Origin: Zeugodacus cucurbitae | Lineage: Eukaryota > Arthropoda > Insecta > Diptera > Tephritidae | Direction of reading: 5' to 3' | Length of the DNA: 64,000 bases | NCBI RefSeq assembly: GCF_028554725.1 | Contig: NC_071667.1 | Span: forward strand, 30,089,501 to 30,153,500 | Part shown: piece by piece, positions 11,701 through 23,384 of the stretch | Position numbering within the stretch: position 1 is the first letter of the stretch | Layout: every line of letters starts with the position of its first letter | Made by a program: the position numbers and the translations under genes | Notes under the pieces: generated by a model | What the model saw: the letters and a program-made list of their open reading frames with translations, nothing else | What the model was told of the DNA's origin: nothing | The model's database searches: none

Positions 11701-13514
11701 GATAAAAAACAGCTGCCGATTTGTAGAAATATATAGATATGTATATTCATTTGTACATATGTATGTATATCCATGTGTGACGTGCTTATGCTGGTTTTAA
11801 AGCGTAAAATCAGAGACTATTATGAGAACCCCAAACAAATAAATATGAATACACACTTATATTATGTACAAAAAAAATGAAATATATATATAGTATATAT
11901 CAAGCATTGGTGTGCATATACAGACAGCTGTAGATACTTATGTATATGTAGCATACATACAAACACACGAAAACATACAGACACGTATAGTTTCATAAAT
12001 TAAATGTGATAGTAGTTTTATATTGATTGCTCATTATTGAATTAATGCAGCGAACACTTTCAATTTTGTTTTGTTGTTAATTTTTAGTTTTTTAAATATT
12101 TAAATCATTAATTATTGCATTATGTACAAGATAAAAGCAACAACATTATTATCATTATTATTATACTTATTAGATGTAAATGAGTATTACTATGAGTTTG
12201 ATATGTAAAAATGTAGTATACTTTTGTTGCGAACCTGTAAATTACAAACAAACAAACATATGTAAATGTAGATAAACACACACAGACATTGTAAAGCATA
12301 TATAATATATGTATATACACACACACATAGTATATATATACATATATATATAAATTAAACTATAGTAAAGACTTAAGTTTGTTTGTAATGTAGAAAAGCA
12401 AAACGCTTTAATCAAGCTAATGAAAAACATGAAGAAGAGACAGACGCATGTAGTACGTGAAGACGGATGAAAATATAAAATTATAAATTAATAATAACTA
12501 AAATAAAATTAATAAATTTGTAGCATATTTAATAATTACAAAGATACAAGGAATTATTATTATATAATCACTCACTTACAAACAAAAAAATCATCCATAA
12601 TTACATGCATACATATTAACAGCGATGAGAAAGCTATATATACAGTTGCAAACAAACAAACAAACCAACAAACATGCGTACATCCATACATATATGAATA
12701 TAAACATAATTTAATAATGCAGGAAATGTAATGAAAGCGGAAATAGCGAAATGAGTCGAGAGAAACCTACAAAATGAAAACAGTTGAAAACAAAGTTTAA
12801 GCAACACTAGCAAGGAGCAGGAATGATACAGCAAAACAACAACAATAAAACAATAAAGTAAAAAAAAATACTAAATTGAATTGACCAAAACAATATAAAA
12901 AATGTCTTTGATTTCGATTTGCAAAGGTCTTAGTGGCTACGGAGTACTCTTTACAGCAACAACTTCTTATCAACTGGGTATTTTCCGGACTATTTGGGAA
13001 CGGTAAATTCTTTTTCAGCGTTGTCAATAACAGTTGCAATTAATTGTGTGTAATGTTTTCTCTCCTTCACGGCTGTGTCTTTTTTCAAGGTTTAATGAAG
13101 GCTACGTATGTATACTCAGGGTTTGTAATAGTGTTGTTGTGAACACTCATACCTATCTTTACAACGTTATAGCTCAGATTTCTAAAGCGTTATTTAGAAT
13201 GGCAAAAATACGGAAAGAGGACTACGTTTCCATGCAGCCGAACAGTATTGATTGTTTTATGTGGACTTGTGTTTAGCGTGCTGGTTACATCTTAGATGGA
13301 GTCACGAGTAATAAAGTTCAGTGATCGGAATATGTATTTCATAATAATTTTTTAATTACTACCTCAACCATTTACTAAAATAATGAAAAATACGTGAATT
13401 TTATTCCTGCACCAAAAACATAATGCCGATGCACTGAGAATTCTACTCTCGACGAAAATTTGGAAGAATTGCATGAATTATGGTGTGAATATGATATTTG
13501 ATGTTTTCAATTTA
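8701..13514. other. intergenic AT-rich DNA, microsatellite-rich
   Basis: No gene was recognised. The sequence is dominated by ACATACAT/ATGTATGT and CACACA scraps, and many short frames on both strands are made of those repeats. Regions near 8860-8960 and 9950-10150 are more G+C balanced but carry no long frame. Confidence 0.5.
10904..10932. repeat. (CA)n microsatellite
   Basis: A near-perfect CA dinucleotide run has one GA interruption near its start. It is the longest simple dinucleotide run in the left part of the window. Confidence 0.85.
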
Positions 13515-14372
13515 CAGTAGCGGACAAACAAAAGTGGACACCCTAGAAATGTGTGTTTTTTTATTTTATTTAAAAACAAAGAGTTATATAATATAATTTG
13601 TTATGCAACTTGATTTATATACGGATTTCTAACATAAATAAACATGTCAGTTAAAAATAAATTTTTCATTTTCGATTAGAAGCCAAAATAAAATATGTCC
13701 GATATTTGAATTTCAAATATGGTGTTTTTTAAAAAATATTCTTAAAACTAATCGCGATACAATAGAAACTCGAATTTTCTTTTGAAAATACTAATAATGA
13801 TAGAGACACCAAAATGTGTTCATTTCATATTTCGATTTGGCTCGATGGCATGATGCAGAATCATCCTGAAAAATTAGCCCATTGTCACATTTTTACCGAA
13901 AAAAGAAGTTTTTTGGATGGCCAACGACCAGTTAGTCCGGCTTTTTGGAGGCGCCGTAGTGCAATCCATGTTCTAATTTCGGTTCCATTCAGTTTCCGAA
14001 CTTTTGAATTCGTTCCGATTTCTAATCCGCCTAACATGGTGGTCATCCTTCCCAATAGGCCTCTTCGGGCATCCGGAGCCTGCTTTGCGTTTTATAGACC
14101 CAGTCTTTGAATATTTTTGAAGGAAAACACTGATTGTAGTTTAACTAAACTATACTCAAGTTCTGAGATCGCAAAGCCAAAATTGCTGTTTTATCAATTT
14201 CACACAATTTTGGCATTTTTACGCTTTTCATTTTATTTGCAATGAAGTTTGCACTCAGAAAAATAAATAAAAAGCGTAATAATTATTGTCTTCTATCTGA
14301 GAGTTTGATTTGTTAATAATACATCGATTTAAAGTCACTGCAAGTAAGAGTCCCGTTTTTTTTCCGCTACTG
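13515..14372 (-). mobile_element. degenerate Tc1-like DNA transposon
   Basis: The ends are inverted: the left end begins CAGTAGCGGACAAACAAAAG and the right end finishes in CCGCTACTG. Each is flanked by TA, the expected target duplication of Tc1/mariner elements (TA at 13513-13514 and 14373-14374). The 858-bp length is shorter than an autonomous Tc1 (about 1.6 kb), so the copy is internally deleted. The interior encodes, on the minus strand, a fragment resembling the Tc1 transposase DNA-binding and linker region. The copy is not functional. Confidence 0.7.
13790..14110 (-). pseudogene. Tc1-like transposase fragment
   Basis: Read on the minus strand, this interval gives a stretch including WIALRRLQKAGLVGRWPSKK. 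That matches the layout of the second helix-turn-helix and following linker of Tc1 transposases (an R-L-x-K-x-G-L motif followed by a basic segment). Stops interrupt it, and the DDE catalytic portion is absent. The plus-strand 98-residue frame over the same bases is its shadow. It lies inside the TIR-bounded element 13515-14372. Confidence 0.5.
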
Positions 14373-14374
14373 TA

Positions 14375-16222
14375 TATTAGCAGTGAATATGTGGATAGCA
14401 ATTCGCAAGAGCTTATCGTGGGAGGACAAGAGACCCAAAAAACGAAAATGTATCCGAATGTGAGAAATTATAGACCAAGCTATAACCTTTTTCGTGATTT
14501 CGGTTTTATCGAATTCTCGAAATGTTTTAAACTCGAATCCTTGATTAAGTAAATAAGATTAGATTATTAAATAACTGCTGGATTGCGGTATTTTAGCACG
14601 CTAGCTGGCTTTGGATAGAATCACTGATAAAAAAGTATATCACAGACTACACTATCGTTCGTCGATCGAAATGGAGAGAAATTCATTAAATCAGAGATCA
14701 CCGTGTTCGGTCCAGTCGTTCATGCATGGAACTAACTAGAAAAATAACTTGATTAAAGGCGAATTGAAGTTGTCAATTTTACGAAACAAAATACTATATA
14801 CCAACCAGACCAAAGCGAGTTTCCAGTCTTTGTATATTTATTGTAATATATAATTATATTATACTACAATAAATATATATTATATAAATAAATAGATATA
14901 TATTATACTGTTCCTAGCATATACATATGACTAAAATAAATTTATTTATAATATTATTATAAATATATATTTTATAGAGTACATATTTACTATTCATCAG
15001 CATATTAGCATCCATTAAACTTGTTTTTCACTCGAAATGCTTTATGATGTTGAATTTTCTACAGAAAAACAAATTAAAATATCGTAAATTGTGTTAAAAG
15101 CTGCATAAATTCAATTAACAGCACCATAACGAACAACTTCTCCTTCATGACTAAGTAGCCTCGTTTATTCATACTGATCACGGCAATAATAGAACTGTTG
15201 TTTTGCTATTGAAAATGCCCATTTACGCTAATTTTCGTCAATAAGAAGGTTATACAGCGTTTTGGGGGGGCCAATAAAGCTGTGAGAATGCTTATTCGGC
15301 GGGAAATAGCTGTCCAAGTTCACTGTGGTGCTTAAATGAATTACGTAGTTGTTGTTGCTGTCATACATACATATTTATTGTTTGCTAATATTAGTAACAA
15401 AACTCGGATACTTACTAGCCGAAAGTAATGAATTGTTGTTGGCGTACGCAAAGGTCGTCACAATTGAACTATGGCATGAAGGGAACTGCTATCATTATTG
15501 AAAGTGCGAGAGGCACAGCGGCGCTGTGTGGGGGCACTTGTGCAATTTCACCTTTTCAAATGCCCCTCTTAAATTGCATGATTTTATGACGTGCTGTAAT
15601 CGCGTTCTTGCTTAGCCATAAAAATTACATATAATGGGCCGTTTGTGTTGTGAATAATTTAGTTTTTAACGATAATTGCAGAACACACCGGACAGGGTGT
15701 TAAACACGTACTTACATACTTACAGTTGTATTGTTGTTTTAAGTGGAAAATATTCATGTTTTTATTTCGTCGAAGATATATACTACTTCTGATATATATA
15801 AGTTTGTATGCACCTGTGAACTATGCATAAATATTGCTATTTCCAAATGTTACTATTTATGGCTTTGGGGAATTGAAACAAAAAAAAAATGATATATACA
15901 TAGCTAGATGCGAGCGCCATGACTGTGGCATTTCTATCAGGTCTATCATGTTTTCAATGAAAATATTAAGACATTCATAATTGAAATGCGAGAATCCATT
16001 CACGTTTAAGTAGTTTTTCACTATCTGAAACCGATTTATAAAAATTATGAATGTTCACCAAAACGTTGTTTATATCCTAAATTTAGACAGACGGACATAA
16101 TTTTTTTTTTTAAATCTAAGTAGTTTTTGAGTTTATTCATTACAAACATACATACAAATCTTTCCTCTTTATAATAGTAGTATAGATTATACATCAAAGT
16201 GTAACATCTAAATATACATATA
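14375..16222. other. intergenic AT-rich DNA
   Basis: No gene or clear repeat was recognised. 14820-15000 is almost pure A+T with TATATA runs. Confidence 0.5.
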
Positions 16223-16805
16223 TTTGGTTGGCAAATATCCATTTTTTGCTCTTTTTCAATGTATTCTTATCGATAATCTGTTTCCATCTTGATGGCAACT
16301 TCATAATACCCCTCTTGAAGAACTCGGACAGCCACTTTTCACAAGTCTCTTTTGAATTCAAAAGGTGGTAATAACTTGGCCGGGTTATATGGTGGATGCG
16401 ATCAAACCTCCCATCCGAGCTCCCGTAGCTTCTGACGAGTCATCAACGAAGTGTGTGGTCTGGCGTTGTCCTGGTGGAACACTTCAAGCGGTCAAGTTGT
16501 TCACAGTAGATGGTAGAATTAAGCGTCTGGCCTTATGGGAGCAGCTCATAGTGGATGATTCCCTTCCAATCCCACCAAACACACAGCAAAACCTTCCTGG
16601 CCATCAATCCCGGCTTGGCCACTGTTTGGAACGATACACCGGCCTTTGTTCACGACCGTTTTCGCTTGATATTGTCGTATGTGATCCATTTTTCGTCGCT
16701 AGTCACCATTCGCTTCAAAAATGGGTCGAGTTCGGTATTCGTCGTCAGAGGTCTTCCGCCGGCTGGCTTATCCATGGTGTTCTTTTCACATGCTCTGAAT
16801 CCTTT
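16223..16805 (-). mobile_element. mariner (irritans-like) copy 1, internally deleted
   Basis: Minus-strand remnant of a mariner transposon. Its 3' terminal sequence TTTGGTTGGCAAATATCCA begins at 16223 after a TA. It corresponds to the ends of the copies at 17905 and 48415. Transposase segments recognisable in translation include DKPAGGRP, DPFLKRMVT, KPGLMARKVLLCVWWDWKG and LDRLKCSTRTTPDH. A large internal deletion joins the DKPAGG region directly to DPFLKRM. A second deletion of about 50 bp after LDRLK, shared with copy 2, removes part of the catalytic core and shifts the frame. The 5' end stops near 16805 against a TA microsatellite. The long plus-strand frames here are antisense shadows. 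Confidence 0.8.
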
Positions 16806-16814
16806 CAATATATT

Positions 16815-16834
16815 ATGTATATATATATATATAT
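16815..16834. repeat. (TA)n microsatellite
   Basis: A short TA run separates mariner copy 1 from the 3' end of an RTE-like LINE fragment. RTE-type LINEs often terminate in short tandem repeats, so this may be the LINE's 3' tail. Confidence 0.7.
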
Positions 16835-16849
16835 TTGGCGTAGGAACCG

Positions 16850-17583
16850 CTTTAAGCGATTATAGCCGAATCCACCAGAGCGCGCCACTCATTCCTCCAT
16901 TTTGCTTTTTGGCGCCAACTGGAAACACCAAGTGAAGCCAGGTCTCTTTGCTCTTGGTCTTTCCACCGGAGTGGAGGTCGTCCTCTTCCGCGGCTTCCTC
17001 CAGCGGGTACTGCATTGATCACTTTCAGAGCTGCACTGTTTTCATCCATTCGTACAACATGACCTAGCCAGCGTAGCCGCTGTCTTTTTATTCGCTGAAC
17101 TATGTCAATGTCGTCGTATAAATCGTACAGCTCATCGTTCCATCGTCTGCGGTATTCGCCGTTGACAATGTTTAGAGGACCATAAATCTTGCGCAAAACC
17201 TTTCTCTCGAAAACCCCAAGAGTCGTCTCATCGGATGTTGTCATCATCTACGCTTCAGCGCCATACATCAGGACGGGAATAATGAGCGACTTATAGAGTT
17301 TGATTTTGGTTCGTCGAGAGAGGACTTTACTTTTCAATTGCCTACTCAGTCCAAAGTAGCACCTGTTGGCAAAAGTGATTCTGCGCTGGATTTCGTGGCT
17401 GACATTGTTAGTGTTGTTGATACTAGCTCCCAGGTATACGAAATTATCTACGACTTCGAAGTTATGACTGTCAACAGTGACGTGGGAGCCAAGACGCGAA
17501 TGCGCTGACTGTTTGCTAGATGACAGGAGATATTTCGTCTTGTCCTCATTCATATTTTTGTAATTCCAGAGGGATATAATCAT
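16850..17583 (-). pseudogene. RTE-like LINE fragment (C-terminal RT region)
   Basis: Minus-strand 3' portion of a non-LTR retrotransposon polyprotein. The upstream half contains EDKTKYLLSS, FEVVDNFVYLG, RRITFANRCYFGLSRQLKS and LYKSLIIPVLMYGAEA. A TAG (17248-17250) then stands where the related family has a Trp codon. The frame continues with VFERKVLRKIYGP, RLRWLGHVVRMDEN and RGRGRPPLRWKDQ. These are the thumb and C-terminal segments typical of RTE-type endonuclease-RT proteins (often annotated as craniofacial development protein 2-like). The clade assignment is from motif memory. The fragment lacks the endonuclease and the catalytic RT core and is dead. Confidence 0.8.
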
Positions 17584-17608
17584 ATAAATCGGTGGTATCT
17601 CTTACACT

Positions 17609-17670
17609 AAAAAATCAGAGGTCTCATGTTTTCGAACTTTAGTAACTTGAGTTACTTGTATTAGCATTTT
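17609..17670. repeat. short dispersed repeat, copy 1
   Basis: About 62 bases (including TTTTCGAACTTTAGTAACTT and GAGTTACTTGTATTAG) recur almost unchanged at 52543-52610. No coding content is seen and the family is unknown. Confidence 0.7.
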
Positions 17671-17689
17671 AAAATACATATACATATAA

Positions 17690-17904
17690 CCATAAATCAG
17701 TACGGGAATGATAAGAGACTTGTAGAGTTTGATTTTGGTTCGCCGAGAGAGGACTTCACTGTTCAATTGCCTACTCAGTTCAAAGTAGCACCTGTTTGCA
17801 AGAGTTATTCTGCGCTGGATTTCAAGGCTGACATTGTTGGTGTTGTTGATACTGGTTCCCAGGTATACGAAATTATCTACAACTTCGAAGTTATGACTGT
17901 TATA
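17690..17904 (-). pseudogene. second RTE-like LINE fragment
   Basis: Minus-strand fragment repeating part of the neighbour at 16850-17583, from HNFEVVDNFVYLG through RRITLANRCYFELSRQL to LYKSLIIPVLIYG. It has the same orientation but carries different substitutions, so it is a separate insertion or an old duplication. It is bounded on the right by mariner copy 2. No catalytic region is retained. Confidence 0.75.
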
Positions 17905-18990
17905 TAAGGTTGTCAAATATCTCCCTTCCGCCTTTTGTCTTTTGACACTATGCATGATTGGTTTGGATATTGCGTTCAACAGTTATAGACGTGTAAACAT
18001 GGAGTTTACTAACGTCGAAATTCGCGCTATTTTAAAGTTTTCCTTCGTTAAAGGCAATCCGCTAGAGAAACGTTCCGTGAGAATAATGGTGTTTTGTGGG
18101 ATGGTACTATATCACTTCGAACTGCGGAGGAATGGTTTCGACGATTCAGAGCGGGTGGAATCGACAACATTGATAAGCCAGCCGGCAGAAGACCTGTAAC
18201 ATCGAATACCGATCAAATCATGGAAAACATCGAGTTAGGCCGGCATGTGGCATCTCGTGACATCGACCGGAGGTAGGAGTTAGTCACCAAACCATTTTAA
18301 ACCATCTGCAGAAGGCTGGATACACAAAAAAACTTGATGTTTGGGTGCCGCATGATTTGACGCAGAAAAAACTTCGGGACCGAATCAACGCCTGCAATAA
18401 GCTGCCGAAACGGAACGAACTTGACCCATTTTTGAAGCGGATGGTGACTGGCGAAGAAAAATTGATCACATACGACAATATTAAGCGAAAACGGTCGTGA
18501 ACGAAGGCCGGTGAATCGTCCCAAACAGTGGCCAAGCCGGGATTGACGGCCAGGTAGGTTTTGCTGTGTGTTTGTTGGGATTGGAATGCAATCATCCACT
18601 ATGAGCTGCTATGGCCAGACGCTTAATTCTGCCATCTACTGTGAACAACTGGACCGCTTGAAGTGTTCCACCAGGACAACGCCAGACCACACACTTCGTT
18701 GATGACTCGTCAGAAGCTACGGGAGCTCGGATGGGCGGTTTTATCGCATCCACCATATAGCCCGGATATAGCGCCAAGTGATTACAACCTGTTCCTGTCC
18801 ATGGCGAACGCCCTTGGTGGTGTAAAGTTTAATTCAAAAGAGGGTTGTGAAAAGTGGCTGTCCGAGTTCTTCGCAAATAAGGAGGGGGGCTGCTGAAACA
18901 GATTATCGAACGAATCGGCGCATATTTGAACAAAATGCAATCACTTATTTGTATCCGATAACTATCGAAATTGCAAATTTTTATGATTTA
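17905..18990 (+). mobile_element. mariner (irritans-like) copy 2, nearly full length but decayed
   Basis: The 5' end TAAGGTTGTCAAATATCTC starts at 17905 beside TA. The transposase remnant spans 17999-18961. The expected inverted 3' terminus is not recognisable after 18961, so the right limit is approximate. It lies head-to-head with copy 1 (16223-16805), with two RTE-like fragments between them. Confidence 0.8.
17999..18961 (+). pseudogene. mariner transposase pseudogene
   Basis: The start MEFTNVEIRAILKFSFVKG and the later WFRRFRAG, DKPAGRRPVT, NHLQKAGY, LDVWVPHDLTQK, DPFLKRMVTGEEK, NARPHTSLMTRQKLRELGW and HPPYSPDIAPSDYNLFLSMA blocks follow the order of irritans-subfamily mariner transposases: HTH domains, then the DD34D catalytic domain. 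The N-terminal part is frameshifted near 18090. Stops occur near 18275 and 18498. An approximately 50-bp deletion after LDRLK removes codons and breaks frame, as in copy 1. It cannot encode active enzyme. Confidence 0.85.
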
Positions 18991-20235
18991 TGGTAAATTT
19001 AACAAAAAAATCTTTTTGAGAATCAAACTATTAAAAGGTAAAGTAACTTCAAAGGCAATGGGCCAGATTGGAGAAAGATTGACTTTGACACGAGGTAATG
19101 TCTATAAGTTCGCTAGTAGCAGGTTCGAAAGAAAAAATCGTTCCTCCAAGGTGAAATTGTTTTTGACTTTTAATACAAAAAAAGTGCCATCACTTTTGAA
19201 ACAAATTTATATTTAGAGAGAATGCACATAATGCTAGTAAATAAGCTTGTGGAAGACGGCGTCAACACAACACAAAGTGCAAGTGCTTGTCGGTATGACG
19301 CTAATGGCTACAATGGCAAAAACGAAAGCGAAAACACGAAAAAATTGCAATTAGCAAAATGTCATAAATTAAATTACAAAATACTCGGCCGAAGCCTACT
19401 TCTATGCACACTTACTCGACTCAAATGTTCAACACGAGCGCCTGCAACAACAAATACGCACACACATGCCATTTAGTCACAGCGGAATGTGGAAATTAAA
19501 TTTGTGTGTATGTATGTATGGAAGTATGTTAGTATGCTATGAATTCACGTCAAACTGCCATTTAAATACAAAGGTTGTGCCGTTGAGGCAATAAATTTAA
19601 CCCGATAAATTCCATCAAACGACACTGAGTTACAAATGAGCCAGTGGCATGCGTGCCTCAAGAGAAAAATCAATTTCACGACAACAACAACAAATATTGA
19701 ACTGTATTGGATACCCATTTGCTCATACGTACTTTTTTAATGTAAAGGTAGAATTCCTCCAGAAATTATGTGGCAAACTTTTCTACATTGACGTCGCGCA
19801 GCACCAACTCTTCAAAGCTAGTTTTACTTATTTACGAACAAATGCCACAAATCGAAAGTATGTTGAACCAAAGTTGTGCGTGGGTTCGTCGACAGATATG
19901 TGATTTATAGCTGAGTTATTGGATGTAAAATCACTGAAACAACCGTTATATTGTAAGAAAAATAATTTCAACAACTGCCCCGTGAATTTTTAGATTTAAG
20001 CATAGATTGTGCGTTTTGAGCGATATTCTTTACATACATACCTATTAGTGGTAGCCGCTAATTAAATTTAATGGTTTGATAGAATCTGCAATTAAAGAAA
20101 AAATCAAGTCATTTTTACCCAAACTTTAATTTGTGTGGGAAACGAAGTCGAACGAATTCTTAAAGAGGGCAAAGATAACGCATCAATGTTAAAGAACCTT
20201 TAGCGGTCTAATAGTTTTAGAACATAAACACAGTT
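18991..20235. other. intergenic AT-rich DNA
   Basis: No gene was recognised. Short frames at 19222-19476 and 19649-19903 show no familiar motif. ATGTATGT microsatellite scraps lie near 19505. Confidence 0.5.
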
Positions 20236-21300
20236 AAAACAAGTTAAGAAGGGCTAAGTTCGGGTGTAACCGATCATTTTATACTCTCGCAATTTATTTA
20301 TTTAATTTTATTAATATAACAGCCAATTTGACCTACATATTCGTTATATATATGGTATAAAGCCCATTGAAAGTTGGAAACCCTAATTTTAGGAATATGA
20401 ATATTCCATCTGAATTTCTTCAAAGTATCTTCTTTAGTGCTTACTATATATATTGTAAAGTAAACGATTCAGATGGACTTCAAAGTTCTGGTATATAGGA
20501 AGTAGTCGTGGTTGTGAACCGATTTGGCCTATTTTCACAACATATCATTGGAATGCCAGGAAAATATTCTTAACCAAATTGCAGTTTCGGAGATATGGTT
20601 TTTGACCCATAAGTGGGAGGAGCCAAGCCCATTTCAAACATTGTTTACCACTTTGAGTGCAGCTCTTCTGTACCATCTTTACCATGTAATTTAAGGTTTC
20701 TACCGTTTTTTCTTAGTGAATTAAAGCATTTTTAGTAGTTTTTAACATAACCTTTGTATGGGAGGTGGGCGTGGTTATAATCCGATTTCCTCTATTTTTG
20801 GATTATATAAGGTAGTACATAAAAGAAACGACTCTAGAGAGTTTGGTTATTATAGCTTTAGTAGTTTACGAGATATGTACAAAAAACCTAATAGTGGGCG
20901 GGGCCACGGTCACTTTCCCCAAAAACTTACATCCAAATATGCCCCTTCCTAGTGCGATCAATTTTGCTTTATAGCATTATTTATGACTTAGTTATGGCAC
21001 TTTTTCTGTTTTCGATTTTCGCCATTTTGTGGCGTGGCAGTAGACCGATTTCCATCTTCGAAAGCAACCTTCTTATGGTGCCAAGGAATATGTATACCAA
21101 GTTTCATCAAGATATCTAAATCTTTACTCAAGACAAACATCCGGATTTCAAATCTACTCGTCACCCTGATCACTTTGGTATATGTATATAACTCCATACC
21201 TAACTCCATTACTTTTAGGTGTTACAAACAACCGTTAGGTGAACAAAACTGTTATATTCTCTTAGCAACTTTGTTGCGACAGTAGAATTACCGTTAAAAA
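20236..21300 (-). mobile_element. DINE-1-like (Helentron-derived, non-autonomous) element A
   Basis: Read on the minus strand, the copy starts near 21300 with a decayed version of TATACTCTCGCAAC followed by its near-palindromic partner AAAGTTGCTAAGAGA. It passes through the GATCAGGGTGACGAG, TAGATTTGAAATCC and repeated CCGCCCAC-type blocks. It ends at about 20236 with TTGCGAGAGTATAAAATG, a GTTCGG/CCGAAC-type stem-loop and a CTTAACTTGTT tail. Subterminal inverted repeats, a 3' hairpin, a short tail and the absence of coding capacity are the described architecture of DINE-1/Helentron-associated elements. The other copies here (43234, 44526, 58815) confirm the ends. Confidence 0.7.
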
Positions 21301-23384
21301 GTTTGTATGCTCTGAGGAGCTTGGTACCACAACCCAACATTGCTACTTTTTCAGAGGACTGCCGAGCGACCTGCCGAGTTTCTTCAACTTTCATCGACAT
21401 TTTTAATTATCTCGATTGTATTTATGAAAATTTGCCTTTTTTGCACTAATTTTGAGTAATTCTCACTATTACTCTAGATGAAGATTATTATAGAATCTTT
21501 AAATGCAATTATGTGGAATTTGGGGGCAGCCATCGGGGGATAATGTTGGTATCTTAGGCCGATTCGTTACGTGCACTGTTGTTGTTACTACAACGACGAA
21601 GGAAGGATTTGAGGAATGGTGCCGAGTTGGCAATCCTTGGCCGGTTAGAAACCCGGCTCCGTAGCTGTTAGTTAGTCTCAACTGCCCTGGGAACAATCGG
21701 TGATGTATGGTAAGTAAGTAAATTTGTTTGTGCGTGCGTGTACATTATTGTTTTTGTGTTTTCATTGTATTTATTGGAAACACTGTCAATCACACGCAAG
21801 AATAAATTATCATTTTAAAAACTTGCCTTCAAGTCAAATTTAATGCTGATGAATCGCAATGTACGCACGCATGTGTCAAGTAATACATGTCGCACCAATT
21901 CGTTGTTACAAAATGAATTATTCATACACACATACATACAGATACAAATACTTATATGTATGTACAATCTATAGCGAAGCCTGTAATTTGTGCACAATAA
22001 GCGAGTTCGTTTAACTTATTATTGTACATAAGAACAGCCATTTATGACCGCCGCGTACACATGTACTCGCATTGCCATTTGAATGCCTACAATAAGCCGC
22101 TGCGACACAAATTCAAAATAGTCATTCATATCAATTTGCTTGAAAAATGTAAATTGATTTCGCAACGAATTGAAATTAAGGTATGAATTTAACGACTTTG
22201 AACCATTTAAAATTTAATGCGATTCGGCAACTTTCACAAGCCAAAAGGTGGCTTAGCGAAATTCGTAAGACATTCATACACACATACACGTGCTTGCCTA
22301 GGCACCGGTCCACTTGTGAGTAAACAGAAAATTAATCGCATGGAATGCCATTAAACGCCTCGTACACTCCTTAACATTAAATTAGCCTACACATTTCATT
22401 TATGGGCCTTAAAAAGAGTTTATGAAGCCAAGCTATGTCTACTTGTATGTATGCATGTATGTGTGTATGTATGTATGTACACCACCTTATATGAACTTTT
22501 GTGTACGCACCTTCGCGCCAGCTTATTTGTTATGCATGTATATACGTTTGTAAATTTTAATATGATTTGCATGATTTTATCGATTTGCTATTCACAAATG
22601 TATAAACTAAGAGTCATCGCATTGAATTAATAATTTGTATCCACTAATTTCCATAATTTAGTCGATAGTTATGCACATACATATACATACGCATATATGC
22701 ATATATTACATGGGAATTATTAAATAGATTTTAATGATCAGATAATAGGCAAAACTCGGAGAAATTACTATTATTGCTTTTATCACAAAAATCATACAAA
22801 TGTACTATACATTTGTATGTGTAGGGGTGTGGTGTATTATACAAATCATAGCATAAAATTGCTTTTATCGCATTTATATAATACCATAAAGTTCTAAAAA
22901 TACATTTTGTTGCTGTAGCTATCGTCATAATTTAGGAGAGGCGTTCAAATTATTTATACTTTGTTTAATACATGTGTATGAGAGTAGAAACACAGGGGCA
23001 AAAGTCACCGTTATGTGCACTTTATTACATTCGAATAGCCACTACGCCCACAACTAAAACGGTAATCTTAATAGTTGCAGCAGTCTTCTATTCGTAGTTT
23101 TTAAGCACTCCCTTAATATTTTCTCTGCGAATATTCAAATTGAATATGTTTCTGTTGACTTTTTTTAATTTTGTGGTAAAAATGTTTTTCAATGCACAAT
23201 ATATACTTATCCCACAATTCTGCAGTTTTTAAATGAAAAATGCCTTGATTTTTTCGACGCGCTTCTAAATGCTGGCTCTTTCAATGTTTCCATTTATTTA
23301 TTATAATAAAAATAATATTAATAAATGTTCATTGCCAATACGCTCTTTCACAAGAATTAATATCATTTCTACCTTTTAACATTC
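21301..23384. other. intergenic AT-rich DNA with one repeat-like patch
   Basis: No gene was recognised. A patch at about 21525-21700 is more G+C-rich and contains GGCAATCCTTGGCCGG followed by AACCCGGCTCCG. It resembles a phrase I associate with dispersed fly repeats, but the family is not identified. The rest is AT-rich with ACATACAT and ATGTATGT runs. Confidence 0.4.

Noticed and set aside
9780..12720. Tyr/Cys/Val-rich frames of 60-92 codons
   Set aside because: They are translations of ACATACAT and CACACA microsatellite DNA.
16365..16935. Plus-strand frames of 166 and 126 codons
   Set aside because: They are antisense to mariner copy 1, whose minus-strand translation gives recognisable transposase motifs.
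18284..18777. Minus-strand frames over mariner copy 2
   Set aside because: Antisense of the decayed transposase; the plus strand carries the recognisable protein.
19120..19140. GGTTCGAAA considered as a tRNA T-loop
   Set aside because: No acceptor, D-arm or anticodon arm can be folded around it.
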